DNA of 53,404 bases from Bacteroidota bacterium (GCA_003151415.1 PLXK01000243.1:10186-63589); one strand, 5' to 3'. Shown: positions 35,432 through 44,535, counted from the first letter of the stretch. The notes: generated by a model not told the origin, from the sequence alone. Translations and numbers: made by a program.

Positions 35432-37936
35432 ATGGGCGCAAACAATTTCAATATTGGCGGGTTAACCACCGGGCAGGTGATTCGTGCCAGAAATCAGTAT
35501 GGAGCCAACCGGTTACATTACAAAAAAGAAAGCGTCTTTTTGATCTTTCTGAAAAGTCTGGCCAAAGAACCCATGATTCTTTTGCTGCTGTTGGCATCCT
35601 GCATTTATTTCATCAAGGGAAATACGGGTGACGGTATTTTTTTAGCCGCCGCCATTGTGCTCGTATCGGCCATTTCCTGGTATCAGGATTCCAGAACCCG
35701 GATAGCCCTGAACAAACTGAAAGATTTCACACAACCTACCAGTCAGGTGATCCGGGATGGAAAAGAAATATCCATAAACAGCGAAGAAATTGTAGTGGGC
35801 GACAGCCTTGTGGTGGCAGAGGGGACATCCATTGCAGCCGATGGCACAATTGTCCATTCCAACGATTTTTCCGTAAATGAATCCATACTGACAGGCGAAT
35901 CCTTTGCCATTTATAAAGACAAAACAAAAGAGGATCCCTTCATATTCAGCGGAACAACCGTTGCAAGCGGTTTGGCCATTGCCACAGTAACCGCTGTCGG
36001 TCTTGAAACAAGGCTGGGAAAAATAGGGACAAGCCTTGAAAACATCAAAGAAGAAGAAACACCGTTGGAATTGCAGATCGGCAATTTTGTAAAAAAGATG
36101 GTCATCGCCGGGGCCTTCATTTTCCTGATCGTCTGGCTATTGAACTATTTCCGCTCAGGCAATGTTCTTGACAGTTTGCTGAAGGCACTCACTTTGGCCA
36201 TGAGCATTTTGCCCGAAGAAATTCCGGTGGCCTTTACAACATTCATGGCCCTCGGAGCATGGCGGCTCATGAAAATGGGCATCGTGGTCAAACATATGAA
36301 AACCGTCGAAACACTGGGAAGCGCGACAGTCATCTGCACCGATAAAACAGGTACCCTTACAGAAAACCAAATGACCCTTGCCAGGCTTTATGTGCCCGGA
36401 CAAGCAACCGTCTCCTCAATTGATCAGTCTCTGAATGAAAATGAATTTGCGCTTCTGAGAATGGCCATGTGGGCCAGCGAGCCTATCCCCTTTGATCCCA
36501 TGGAAATAGCCCTGCACAAGGCCTATTCAGAAAAAACGGTTACCGATGAACGGAGCGAATTCAAGATGCTTCATGAGTATCCTCTGGATGGAAAGCCTCC
36601 CATGATGACTCATGTTTTCGAGAGCGCATCCGGCAAACGAATCATCGCCGCAAAAGGCGCACCTGAAGCACTGCTTGCTGTTTCCGGATTGTCAACCCCG
36701 CAAAAATTACAGATTGAAAAAATCATATCTGCTCTTGCGGGAGAAGGTTACCGCCTCTTAGCCGTTGGAGAAACAAATTTTGAAGGAACTGATTTCCCCG
36801 GAAGACAACAGGAATTCCGGTTTACATTTAAAGGATTGGTGGCCTTTTACGATCCTCCGAAGAATAACATCAGGGCTGTGCTGGAGCAGTTTTATACAGC
36901 CGGAATCAATGTAAAAATAGTCACCGGAGATAATGACATCACCACAGCAGCCATTGCCAGACAGATTGGTTTCAGGGGGTATGAAAAAACAATGACAGGT
37001 GATGAACTGATGAAATTACCCGAGGGCGAACTGCAGAAAAAAGTGGCCGACATCCAGGTATTCACCCGCATGTTTCCGGAAGCCAAACTGAAAATAATCA
37101 ATGCACTAAAATCGAATCACGAAATTGTAGCCATGACCGGAGATGGCGTAAACGACGGACCGGCACTCAAATCCGCACACATTGGCATTGCCATGGGAAA
37201 GAAAGGATCAGAATTGGCCAGGCAGGCGGCGTCTCTGATTTTACTGGAAGATGATCTTTCCAAAATGGTGGATGCCGTGGCTATGGGCAGAAAAATTTAT
37301 GCCAATTTGAAAAAAGCTATCCGTTACATCATTTCCATCCACATCCCGATTGTTCTGACCGTTTTCATTCCATTGGCGCTGGGATGGATCTATCCGAATA
37401 TTTTCTCGCCCGTACATATCCTCTTTTTTGAGCTGATCATGGGCCCCACCTGTTCCATCATTTATGCCAAAGACCCCATTGAAAAAAACACCATGCTTCA
37501 AAAGCCACGGCCGTTTACCGCGACCTTTTTCAGCTGGCAGGAACTGACAACAAGCCTTCTCCAGGGATTCCTGATAACTGCAGGGACATTGTTTACATAT
37601 CAATATGCCGTGCACCACGGATTTAACGAAGCCCTAACACGCACGATGGTGTTCGCAATGCTGATATCGGCCAATATTTTTCTGACTCTGATCAACCGTT
37701 CGTTTTATTATTCCCTGCTCAGCACCCTTAAATACAGGAACAACCTTGTTTCACTTATTATCATTGCGACAGCGGTTATTTCTACCCTGCTGATCTTTGT
37801 AAAACCTTTGGCCATTTTTTTTGAATTCGAAACTTTAAATATGCATCAGCTGGGTTTCAGTATAAGTATCGGATTTTTCTCTGTCATCTGGTACGAAGCC
37901 ATTAAGTGGAAAAAGAGAAGAAAGACCCGGATTTAA
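35432..37936 (+). CDS. Cation-translocating P-type ATPase (PMR1/calcium-pump-like)
   Basis: An 834-residue P-type ATPase that couples ATP hydrolysis to cation export. The cytoplasmic A-domain has LTGES, the phosphorylated Asp is D304 in ICTDKTGTLTENQM, and the P-domain hinge is TGDGVNDGPALKSAHIGIAM. There are about ten membrane segments. M4 carries PEEIPVAFTTFMALGAWR in place of the SERCA PEGLP. M6 reads FFELIMGPTCSIIYAKDP, without the usual NLVTD or IIDP carboxylates, so the transported ion is uncertain. There are no N-terminal metal-binding domains, so a copper or zinc exporter is unlikely. The start at 35432 (MGANNFNIGG) fits a short cation-ATPase N-domain. Confidence 0.87.
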   Translation: MGANNFNIGGLTTGQVIRARNQYGANRLHYKKESVFLIFLKSLAKEPMILLLLLASCIYFIKGNTGDGIFLAAAIVLVSAISWYQDSRTRIALNKLKDFTQPTSQVIRDGKEISINSEEIVVGDSLVVAEGTSIAADGTIVHSNDFSVNESILTGESFAIYKDKTKEDPFIFSGTTVASGLAIATVTAVGLETRLGKIGTSLENIKEEETPLELQIGNFVKKMVIAGAFIFLIVWLLNYFRSGNVLDSLLKALTLAMSILPEEIPVAFTTFMALGAWRLMKMGIVVKHMKTVETLGSATVICTDKTGTLTENQMTLARLYVPGQATVSSIDQSLNENEFALLRMAMWASEPIPFDPMEIALHKAYSEKTVTDERSEFKMLHEYPLDGKPPMMTHVFESASGKRIIAAKGAPEALLAVSGLSTPQKLQIEKIISALAGEGYRLLAVGETNFEGTDFPGRQQEFRFTFKGLVAFYDPPKNNIRAVLEQFYTAGINVKIVTGDNDITTAAIARQIGFRGYEKTMTGDELMKLPEGELQKKVADIQVFTRMFPEAKLKIINALKSNHEIVAMTGDGVNDGPALKSAHIGIAMGKKGSELARQAASLILLEDDLSKMVDAVAMGRKIYANLKKAIRYIISIHIPIVLTVFIPLALGWIYPNIFSPVHILFFELIMGPTCSIIYAKDPIEKNTMLQKPRPFTATFFSWQELTTSLLQGFLITAGTLFTYQYAVHHGFNEALTRTMVFAMLISANIFLTLINRSFYYSLLSTLKYRNNLVSLIIIATAVISTLLIFVKPLAIFFEFETLNMHQLGFSISIGFFSVIWYEAIKWKKRRKTRI

Positions 37937-37958
37937 GTCAATCCCATCCTCAATTCAT

Positions 37959-37997
37959 AAAAAGAACCGTTATGCACTCTGCAGAACGGTTCTTTTT
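37959..37997 (+). terminator. Intrinsic terminator after the P-type ATPase
   Basis: Arms AAAAAGAACCGTT and AACGGTTCTTTTT with a 13-base loop and a T run, 23 bp after the stop codon. Confidence 0.88.
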
Positions 37998-38072
37998 TGT
38001 CCTGTCCAGCCCCTCCTGGCTAGTTTAAACAGGCTCCTGACGAATATCACGGTCCAAGGCCTTTATCAGCGA

Positions 38073-38080
38073 TACATTTG
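38073..38080 (+). promoter_or_regulatory. Candidate -7 element (TACATTTG)
   Basis: A perfect TAnnTTTG match 40 bp before the ATG of the ice-binding lipoprotein gene. No TTG at the usual -33 spacing was seen. Confidence 0.4.
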
Positions 38081-38119
38081 TTGCAGAAAGAATCACATAA
38101 CAGAAATCAAAAACAAAAA

Positions 38120-38875
38120 ATGAAAACGAAAAGAATATTCTCAACCATGGCGATTGTAGCGGTTGTTTTAATAGGGGCTTGCAAGAAGGACACTCCAGCA
38201 CCTACACCAACACCAACGCCTGCAAACACACAAGTTATCCCGCTTCAAACCACAAGTCAGGCAATGGTCACCATGTCAGGTTCCTCGACGATAGCCATCC
38301 TTGCTGGATCGGCCATCAACAGCACTGGAGCAACGAACATTACGGGAGACATGGCCCTGAGCCCCGGATCTTCTGTAGGTGGCTTCCCTCCCGGAATCAT
38401 CAACGGAACCCAACACATCAATGACAACATCGCGGCACAGGCCAAGCTTGACCTGACGGCAGCTTACAACGATGCTGCAGGTCGTACCTGTACTGACATT
38501 GTTACTTTGTCAGGCAATATCGGCGGATTGACACTTACTCCCGGCCTTTACAAGTCAACTTCTTCACTGGCTGTATCTTCGGGCGATCTGACCTTCGATG
38601 CCAAAGGCAATGCAAATGCCGTATTCATCATCCAGATTGCCTCCACGCTTACAACCACATCAGGGCGTAAGGTGATTCTCAGCGGCGGGGCTTCAGCCTC
38701 CAACATTTTCTGGCAGGTTGGCAGTTCTGCAACTTTTGGAACCACCTCTGTTTTCCAGGGCACAATCATGGCCATGCAATCCATCACATTCGATACAGGA
38801 GCATCGCTTAACGGCAAAGCACTCGCCAGAACCGGCGCAGTTGTTATGGCAGGTAATGCAATTGTAATTCACTAA
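38120..38875 (+). CDS. Ice-binding (DUF3494) lipoprotein, single domain
   Basis: A 251-residue lipoprotein. The start at 38120 (MKTKRIFSTMAIVAVVLIGA) gives a lipobox Cys near residue 21, then a TPTPTPTP spacer and one complete DUF3494 ice-binding domain (about 45-251). The family core is well conserved: GATNITGDMALSPGSSVGGF, LTLTPGLYKSTS, GNANAVFIIQIASTLTTTSG, NIFWQVGSSATFGTTSVFQG and a final GAVVMAGNAIVIH. This is the most canonical of the five ice-binding proteins here. It should sit on the cell envelope as a lipoprotein, unlike the T9SS-exported copies. It has its own promoter candidate and terminator. Confidence 0.93.
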   Translation: MKTKRIFSTMAIVAVVLIGACKKDTPAPTPTPTPANTQVIPLQTTSQAMVTMSGSSTIAILAGSAINSTGATNITGDMALSPGSSVGGFPPGIINGTQHINDNIAAQAKLDLTAAYNDAAGRTCTDIVTLSGNIGGLTLTPGLYKSTSSLAVSSGDLTFDAKGNANAVFIIQIASTLTTTSGRKVILSGGASASNIFWQVGSSATFGTTSVFQGTIMAMQSITFDTGASLNGKALARTGAVVMAGNAIVIH

Positions 38876-38889
38876 GCATAAATCTTTAT

Positions 38890-38923
38890 AAAAGAGCCTT
38901 GCTTCAAAGCAAGGCTCTTTTTT
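38890..38923 (+). terminator. Intrinsic terminator after the ice-binding lipoprotein
   Basis: Fourteen-base arms AAAGAGCCTTGCTT and AAGCAAGGCTCTTT with a 2-base centre, followed by TTT. It begins about 15 bp after the stop. Confidence 0.9.
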
Positions 38924-39031
38924 CAAACACGAAAATTATCGATACTTCAGACTGCAATCAAGTTAACTGAAAGACCTTACGCTTACTTTTTATGGGTTGT
39001 GAAAATTCATTCACAGCAAAAAACAAACAAA

Positions 39032-40648
39032 ATGAAAACCAAACTACTCCATACCCTGACCACGTCTTTGCTGCTCGCTTTACCTGCGTTCAGTTTTGCA
39101 CAGGCCCCACCGCTCGGAACAGCGGCTGATTTTGTTCTGTTTTCAACCAACGGAGCAGTAAGCAACAACGGAATTTCACAATTAACAGGAAATGTCGGAA
39201 CAAACAACGGCTCCAGCACTTTTTTCGGAAATGTCAATGGTGGCATGCATGATCAGGACGGAACCAGCGGGCAGTGCGCAACCGACCTGCTCACAGCGTA
39301 TAACCAACTCAACGGCACCACTCCAACAGGCTCGCTTGCCCCTGCCCTGGGCAGCGGACAATCGCTTTTTGCAGGTGTTTACCTTGTTCCTAGCGCATCA
39401 ACGCTTGCCGGTGTATTGACACTGGATGCTCAAAACAATCCCAATGCCGTTTTTATTTTCAAAGTGCAAGCTCCGCTATCAGTGAGTACCAATGCTAAAG
39501 TCAAAATAATCCATGGCGGACTGGCCTGTAATGTGTTCTGGAAAGTCGAAGGTCTCGTTGATATGGCCTCCGGAGTCTCCATGAAAGGAACCGTGATAGC
39601 CAACAATGCAGCAATCAACATGAACACAGGCGATACTCTCGAAGGGCGTGCTCTTTCCACTGCCGGTGCAATATCTGTAGACGGAGTTCTGGCTTATACA
39701 CCTATCGGATGCAACAGCCCTGTACACAACGGTCCCGCTGCTCCAGCCTTGGCTTCTACATCCTGCTATGCGGTATTTTCCACCGATGGTGCTGTATCCA
39801 ATTCAGGAATAACCACCATTACCGGAGATGTAGGAACCAACAACGGTTCGACCACGGGTTTTGATCCATTGAAAGTAAACGGAAACATTCACCCCATCCC
39901 CGATCCTTCTACGGCAGCGTGTGCGGCTGATTTGCTGAAAGTATACAATTACCTGAATGGCCTTGTTCCGGATATCGAATTGCTTTATCCAGCACAGTTC
40001 GGGGGAAACCTGGTTTTGACTCCGCACACTTACATTATGAAAGCTGCTGCAGCCTTAACCGATACACTTTATCTGAACGCCGAAGGAAATGCGAACGCCG
40101 TATTTGTCATAGGCATCAACGGAGCCTTGACAACAAGTACACATGCCAATGTCAAATTGATCAATGGAACACAGTCGCAAAATGTATTCTGGAGAATTGA
40201 AGGCGCTGTAGACATCGGTGATTACTCCATTTTCAGAGGAACAGTCGTTGTAAACAACGGTGCCTTGGGCGCTTTGCATACTGGTGTTCTGCTTGACGGA
40301 AGAGCCCTGACCACAACTGGTGCACTAACCTGTACCGCCATGTCAGTGATCAGCCCTTCACCCTGCCTCATCACCGGGATCAGCACTTTAGAAGATAAAA
40401 ACCACGAAGCTGTTTCTATTTTCCCAAATCCCTTTCATGCCTCTGTAAACATCGTCATAAACGATGCATCTCAAATCGACAAGACACAACTGCAACTTTT
40501 CAACGTTCTTGGTGAAGTAGTGATGAATGTAAAAATTACCAATCCACTGACAATTCTGGAAACAGGCAATTTCGCTTCCGGAATATACTTCTACAAAGTG
40601 ATGAACAATTCCAAAATTATCCAGTCCGGAAGGCTCATTGCCCAGTAA
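39032..40648 (+). CDS. Ice-binding protein, two DUF3494 domains, T9SS type A signal (paralogue 1)
   Basis: A 538-residue secreted protein. A signal peptide (to about FSFAQ, residue 24) precedes ice-binding domain A (about 26-230; ISQLTGNVGTNNGSSTFFGN, NAVFIFKVQAPLS, NVFWKVEGLVDMASG) and ice-binding domain B (about 240-460; ITTITGDVGTNNGSTTGFDP, NAVFVIGINGALTTSTHAN). A type A sorting domain (about 468-538) has SIFPNPFHASVNIVIND, LQLFNVLGE and ASGIYFYKV. It should be secreted by T9SS and anchored or released. It is the first of three tandem paralogues. The start at 39032 matches MKTKLLHTL; the 11-codon longer frame is unlikely. Confidence 0.92.
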   Translation: MKTKLLHTLTTSLLLALPAFSFAQAPPLGTAADFVLFSTNGAVSNNGISQLTGNVGTNNGSSTFFGNVNGGMHDQDGTSGQCATDLLTAYNQLNGTTPTGSLAPALGSGQSLFAGVYLVPSASTLAGVLTLDAQNNPNAVFIFKVQAPLSVSTNAKVKIIHGGLACNVFWKVEGLVDMASGVSMKGTVIANNAAINMNTGDTLEGRALSTAGAISVDGVLAYTPIGCNSPVHNGPAAPALASTSCYAVFSTDGAVSNSGITTITGDVGTNNGSTTGFDPLKVNGNIHPIPDPSTAACAADLLKVYNYLNGLVPDIELLYPAQFGGNLVLTPHTYIMKAAAALTDTLYLNAEGNANAVFVIGINGALTTSTHANVKLINGTQSQNVFWRIEGAVDIGDYSIFRGTVVVNNGALGALHTGVLLDGRALTTTGALTCTAMSVISPSPCLITGISTLEDKNHEAVSIFPNPFHASVNIVINDASQIDKTQLQLFNVLGEVVMNVKITNPLTILETGNFASGIYFYKVMNNSKIIQSGRLIAQ

Positions 40649-40669
40649 GGTTACTTTTTATCATTCCAG

Positions 40670-40700
40670 CCGCCAGCCTGATCAACAGACTGGCGGTTTT
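40670..40700 (+). terminator. Intrinsic terminator after ice-binding paralogue 1
   Basis: Arms CCGCCAG and CTGGCGG with a 13-base loop, followed by TTTTATTTTC, 22 bp after the stop. Because of it, each tandem paralogue may be transcribed separately. Confidence 0.8.
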
Positions 40701-40825
40701 ATTTTCAAAAAGGCCTCACTCAGTCTTTTCCAGGCACGTCTGGTAACCCGATAGACGAATTTCAGCGCTGGCCGACAGATTCAGGGTTGAGAACGAATAC
40801 CTGAGTAATTCCCCCGACGCAGCTT

Positions 40826-40833
40826 TACTTTTG
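40826..40833 (+). promoter_or_regulatory. Candidate -7 element (TACTTTTG)
   Basis: A TAnnTTTG match 41 bp before the ATG of ice-binding paralogue 2. The -33 box was not found. Confidence 0.38.
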
Positions 40834-40873
40834 AGTCATAAACCAGAAAACTTCATTTAAAAAATAATTAAAT

Positions 40874-42481
40874 ATGAAAACTAAATTACGTATGGCAGCA
40901 GCACTCCTGCTCGCACTTCCAGCAATCACCTTCGCCCAGGGTCCTTCCTTGGGTGTAACTGCCAATTTTGTCCTTTTCTCCACAAACGGAGCTGTGGGCA
41001 ACACCGGCATTTCTCAGCTTACAGGCAATATTGGTACAAACAACGGATCCAGTACGGCATTTGGAAACGTGAACGGTATCATGCACGATCAGGATACGGC
41101 AAGCGCAAAATGTGCTGCGGATTTGCTTACCCTCTATAATAACCTGAACACAACAACCCAGACAGGTGCTTTGGCTCCTGCCCTTGGAACAGGACAAACA
41201 CTTTTCGCAGGTGTTTACAACATACCCAGCGCAGCAACACTTAACGGTGATCTGATCCTGGACGGAAAAAACAATTCCGCTTCGGTATTCATATTTAAAG
41301 TTCAGGCGCCTTTTTCTGCTGCTACGGGTTCGAAAGTCAAATTGATTAACGGTGCCCTTGCTTGTAATGTATTCTGGAAAGTAGAAGGTCTAATCGATAT
41401 TTCTGCAGGCGTATTCATGCGCGGAACTGTAATTGCCAACAATGCGGCCATCAATATGGCAACCGGCGATACATTGGAAGGAAGAGCACTTTCTACCGGA
41501 GGAGCCGTCAACGTGGACGGAGTTCTGGCTTACACACCTGTTGGCTGTGGAAGTAAAGTACTTACAGGACCAGCAGCCGCACCACTTGGTTCTGCTTCCT
41601 GCTTTGCTATCTTTTCTTCAAGCGGATCAGTGACGAATACACTCGTGACTATGGTCAAGGGCGATATCGGCACAAACGTAGGAACAACCTCGGGTTACAC
41701 TGCAGCTGATGTAGCCGGCACAATTCACCCGGGTCCTGATGGAACTACCGGTGCCTGCGCAGCCGATTTGCTGAATGCCTACACCTACCTGAGCACCCTG
41801 ACTCCGGACATCGAATTGCTGTATCCCGTTCAGTTCGGAAACAATTTGGTTCTGACCCCGCATACCTATGTGATGAAAACTGCAGCAACCTTTACCGATA
41901 CACTTTACCTGAACGCACAAAACGTTGCAAACGCTGTGTTTGTCATTCAGGTCAATGGAATCCTTTCCACCAGCACACATTCTAAGGTTGTTCTGCTCAA
42001 CGGAGCAAAAGCAGACAATGTATACTGGTTGGTTGAAGGTGCTGTGAACATCAAGGATTATTCAATTTTCAATGGAAATATTGTTTCCCATCAGGGTGCA
42101 ATAAATCTGTTCATCGGAGCCAAAGTGAACGGCAGAGCGCTTACAACTGGCGGAGCAATTAGCACGGCCGGCATCAGCGACACCATCTCATCGGCTTGCG
42201 TACCAACATCTATTGCAGAACAAAAGATCGTCAATCAGGCTATCTCGGTTTTCCCGAATCCGTTCAGCACTTCCATCAATATCATCCTCAATGATGCGGT
42301 ACCGGCCGATCATTGTGAACTAAGACTCTACAATGTACTTGGAGCAGAAGTTATGGGAACATCCATCACATCGAAAGCAAGTACAATTGAAACCAGTAAC
42401 CTGCCCGCAGGAATTTATTTCTACCAGGTTACTGCCAATGGCAAAGCCATCCAGTCAGGCCGCCTGATTGCGCAACATTAA
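40874..42481 (+). CDS. Ice-binding protein, two DUF3494 domains, T9SS type A signal (paralogue 2)
   Basis: A 535-residue paralogue of the upstream gene with the same order: signal peptide (1 to about 22, ending ITFAQ), ice-binding domain A (about 24-230; ISQLTGNIGTNNGSSTAFGN, SVFIFKVQAPFSAATGS), ice-binding domain B (about 240-455; VKGDIGTNVGTTSGYTAADV, NAVFVIQVNGILSTSTHSK) and type A sorting domain (SVFPNPFSTSINIILND, LRLYNVLGAEVMG, PAGIYFYQVT). Domain B has a small change at its end (SHQGAINLFIGAKVNGRALT). It has its own promoter candidate and terminator. Confidence 0.92.
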   Translation: MKTKLRMAAALLLALPAITFAQGPSLGVTANFVLFSTNGAVGNTGISQLTGNIGTNNGSSTAFGNVNGIMHDQDTASAKCAADLLTLYNNLNTTTQTGALAPALGTGQTLFAGVYNIPSAATLNGDLILDGKNNSASVFIFKVQAPFSAATGSKVKLINGALACNVFWKVEGLIDISAGVFMRGTVIANNAAINMATGDTLEGRALSTGGAVNVDGVLAYTPVGCGSKVLTGPAAAPLGSASCFAIFSSSGSVTNTLVTMVKGDIGTNVGTTSGYTAADVAGTIHPGPDGTTGACAADLLNAYTYLSTLTPDIELLYPVQFGNNLVLTPHTYVMKTAATFTDTLYLNAQNVANAVFVIQVNGILSTSTHSKVVLLNGAKADNVYWLVEGAVNIKDYSIFNGNIVSHQGAINLFIGAKVNGRALTTGGAISTAGISDTISSACVPTSIAEQKIVNQAISVFPNPFSTSINIILNDAVPADHCELRLYNVLGAEVMGTSITSKASTIETSNLPAGIYFYQVTANGKAIQSGRLIAQH

Positions 42482-42497
42482 TTCCTTAGAATCTGTT

Positions 42498-42530
42498 AAG
42501 CCCCATACCACAACCGGTATGGGGCTTTTT
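42498..42530 (+). terminator. Intrinsic terminator after ice-binding paralogue 2
   Basis: Twelve-base arms AAGCCCCATACC and GGTATGGGGCTT with a 5-base loop, then TTT. It begins 17 bp after the stop. Confidence 0.9.
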
Positions 42531-42695
42531 CATTTGAAATGCCCTGAGCCTGAGGGATAAGACCCTGGTTTCCCGGTGGACAAAAAACCCTTTTAATCGA
42601 CAGCAACTCGGTGAACACCGAATACCCATCTAAATTCGGCAGAGCGGAACTACATTTAACCAGTAAATCAAACTATACACTTAAAACTCCCGATC

Positions 42696-44324
42696 ATGAA
42701 ACGCAAACTATTACTCTTTATAGCAACAGGTGCCTTGTTTATGGTTCCGAAAGCAAATTTCAGCCAGGTCATCACACTTGGAAGCACAGCCAGTTATGTA
42801 GTATTCACTGCAGACGGACCTGTGACCAACACCGGCATTTCGCAATACACAGGAAATGTGGGTACGAACAACGGATCCAATACTGGCTTTGGAAACGTCA
42901 ATGGTGTCATGCACAGCAACGATGCTTCAACCGTACAAGCCAAGACCGATTTGCTGAGTGTATATAGTCAGCTCAACAACACAACGGTCACCAACACACT
43001 TACTTCATCCCTTCTTGGCAATGGTCAGGCTTTGTTTGCAGGCGTTTATGCCGTAAACGCAGCTGCCACTCTGAACGGCGGACTTACGCTCGATGCCCAG
43101 GGCATTTCAGGTGCCGTATTTATCATCAAAATCCACGGATCCTTTTCAACCGGCGCTTCAGCCAAAGTCTATCTGATCAATGGTGCGGTAGCCTGTAATG
43201 TATACTGGCAAGTCGAAGGTCTGGTGAGTATGGCATCCGGAACAACATTGCGCGGAACAATCGTTGCCAATAACGCAGCGATCAATATGAATACCGGAGA
43301 TACACTGGAAGGCAGAGCATTTTCTACTATCGGTGCCATTACCGGAGATGGAATTCTGGCTTACACTCCAATTGGTTGCGGAAGCCCTGTTTTAACAGGA
43401 CCTACGGCCCCTAATATGGGTGCTGCGGGATGTTATGCTATTTTCTCAGCCAACGGAGCCGTGACCAATACAGGTGTTTCTCATGTTGTGGGTGATGTGG
43501 GCAGCAATCAAGGTTCAGCAACTGGATTTAATCCTTCTTTCGTAACAGGCACAGTACACTCCCTTCCTGACGGTTCAACCTCACAATGCGCCGCTGATCT
43601 GTTAAGTGCATATACCTATCTGAACAATCTGGTTCCGGATATTGAATTGCTTTATCCTGCACAGTTCGGAAACAATCTGGTGCTTACTCCTCATACCTAT
43701 CTGCTCAACGGGGCCGCAACATTTACAGATTCGCTTTACCTTAATGCAGAAGGAAATGCCAATGCCGTGTTTGTCATTCAAATACAGGGCGCTCTTTCAA
43801 CAAGCACATATTCAAGGGTGAAACTGATCAACGGAGCCAAAGCGAACAATGTTTATTGGAAAGTAGAAGGAGCAGTAACGATTAACAACTACTCCATTTT
43901 CAATGGAAACATTATCGCCAACAATGGTGCAGTGGGTGCAATAAATACTGGAGTTGTCCTTTATGGCAGAATCCTGACAACCACAGGAGCATTAACTACC
44001 GATGCAGTGATGGCAACAGCTTCTGTTCTTCCTTCGAATTGCGGAACTGTCGGTATCCAACAGCCAGAAGGAACGACTCAGGAAGCGCTTACCATTTACC
44101 CGAACCCTTTTCATTCCTCGGTGAACCTTGTCTTGAATGATGCTTCTGACTTAAATCATTGCGAACTGAAATTATACAATGTTCTGGGCGCTGAAGTGAT
44201 GAATATCTCCATAACAAGTCTCAACAGCACAATCGAAACAGCCAATTTGCCTTCGGGCATCTATTTTTACAAAGTAATTGGCAATAACCACACCATTCAA
44301 TCGGGCAGATTGATTTCCCAATAA
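42696..44324 (+). CDS. Ice-binding protein, two DUF3494 domains, T9SS type A signal (paralogue 3)
   Basis: A 542-residue paralogue. The signal peptide is FIATGALFMVPKANFSQ (to about 24), then domain A (about 26-235; ISQYTGNVGTNNGSNTGFGN, AVFIIKIHGSFSTGASAK, NVYWQVEGLVSMASGTTLRG) and domain B (about 245-460; VVGDVGSNQGSATGFNPSFV, NAVFVIQIQGALSTSTYSR). A type A sorting domain closes it (TIYPNPFHSSVNLVLND, LKLYNVLGAEVMN, PSGIYFYKVIG). It keeps the same A-B-sorting layout as its two neighbours. A near -7 box (TACATTTA, 42653-42660) and a strong terminator flank it. Confidence 0.92.
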   Translation: MKRKLLLFIATGALFMVPKANFSQVITLGSTASYVVFTADGPVTNTGISQYTGNVGTNNGSNTGFGNVNGVMHSNDASTVQAKTDLLSVYSQLNNTTVTNTLTSSLLGNGQALFAGVYAVNAAATLNGGLTLDAQGISGAVFIIKIHGSFSTGASAKVYLINGAVACNVYWQVEGLVSMASGTTLRGTIVANNAAINMNTGDTLEGRAFSTIGAITGDGILAYTPIGCGSPVLTGPTAPNMGAAGCYAIFSANGAVTNTGVSHVVGDVGSNQGSATGFNPSFVTGTVHSLPDGSTSQCAADLLSAYTYLNNLVPDIELLYPAQFGNNLVLTPHTYLLNGAATFTDSLYLNAEGNANAVFVIQIQGALSTSTYSRVKLINGAKANNVYWKVEGAVTINNYSIFNGNIIANNGAVGAINTGVVLYGRILTTTGALTTDAVMATASVLPSNCGTVGIQQPEGTTQEALTIYPNPFHSSVNLVLNDASDLNHCELKLYNVLGAEVMNISITSLNSTIETANLPSGIYFYKVIGNNHTIQSGRLISQ

Positions 44325-44338
44325 ACCCCTCTGCATAA

Positions 44339-44374
44339 AAAAAGCCCGGCCGGATCAATCTGACCGGGCTTTTT
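44339..44374 (+). terminator. Intrinsic terminator after ice-binding paralogue 3
   Basis: Arms AAAAAGCCCGGCC and GACCGGGCTTTTT with one mismatch and a 10-base loop, 14 bp after the stop. Confidence 0.88.
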
Positions 44375-44418
44375 CTGCTGGAAACTGCCCGCAACATGAC
44401 ATAAATCATAAATACGCT

Positions 44419-44430
44419 TGACAATTGTCA
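44419..44430. promoter_or_regulatory. Perfect 12-bp palindrome upstream of the cytochrome gene
   Basis: TGACAATTGTCA is a perfect palindrome 105 bp before the cytochrome c start. Its size and place fit a dimeric regulator site; the regulator is unknown. It does not match the FNR box TTGATnnnnATCAA. Confidence 0.35.
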
Positions 44431-44535
44431 GTCGATAATCATTCGCATCAACTTAATTTCACAGCAAAATTAATCTCATCGAGCTATAGCTATGCAGATC
44501 AAACAATATGCTGTAGCATCACCAAAAACAAATCC

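Noticed and set aside
44411-44430. FNR-type box upstream of the cytochrome gene
   Set aside because: TTGACAATTGTCA differs from TTGATnnnnATCAA; only the palindrome is kept as a site of unknown regulator.
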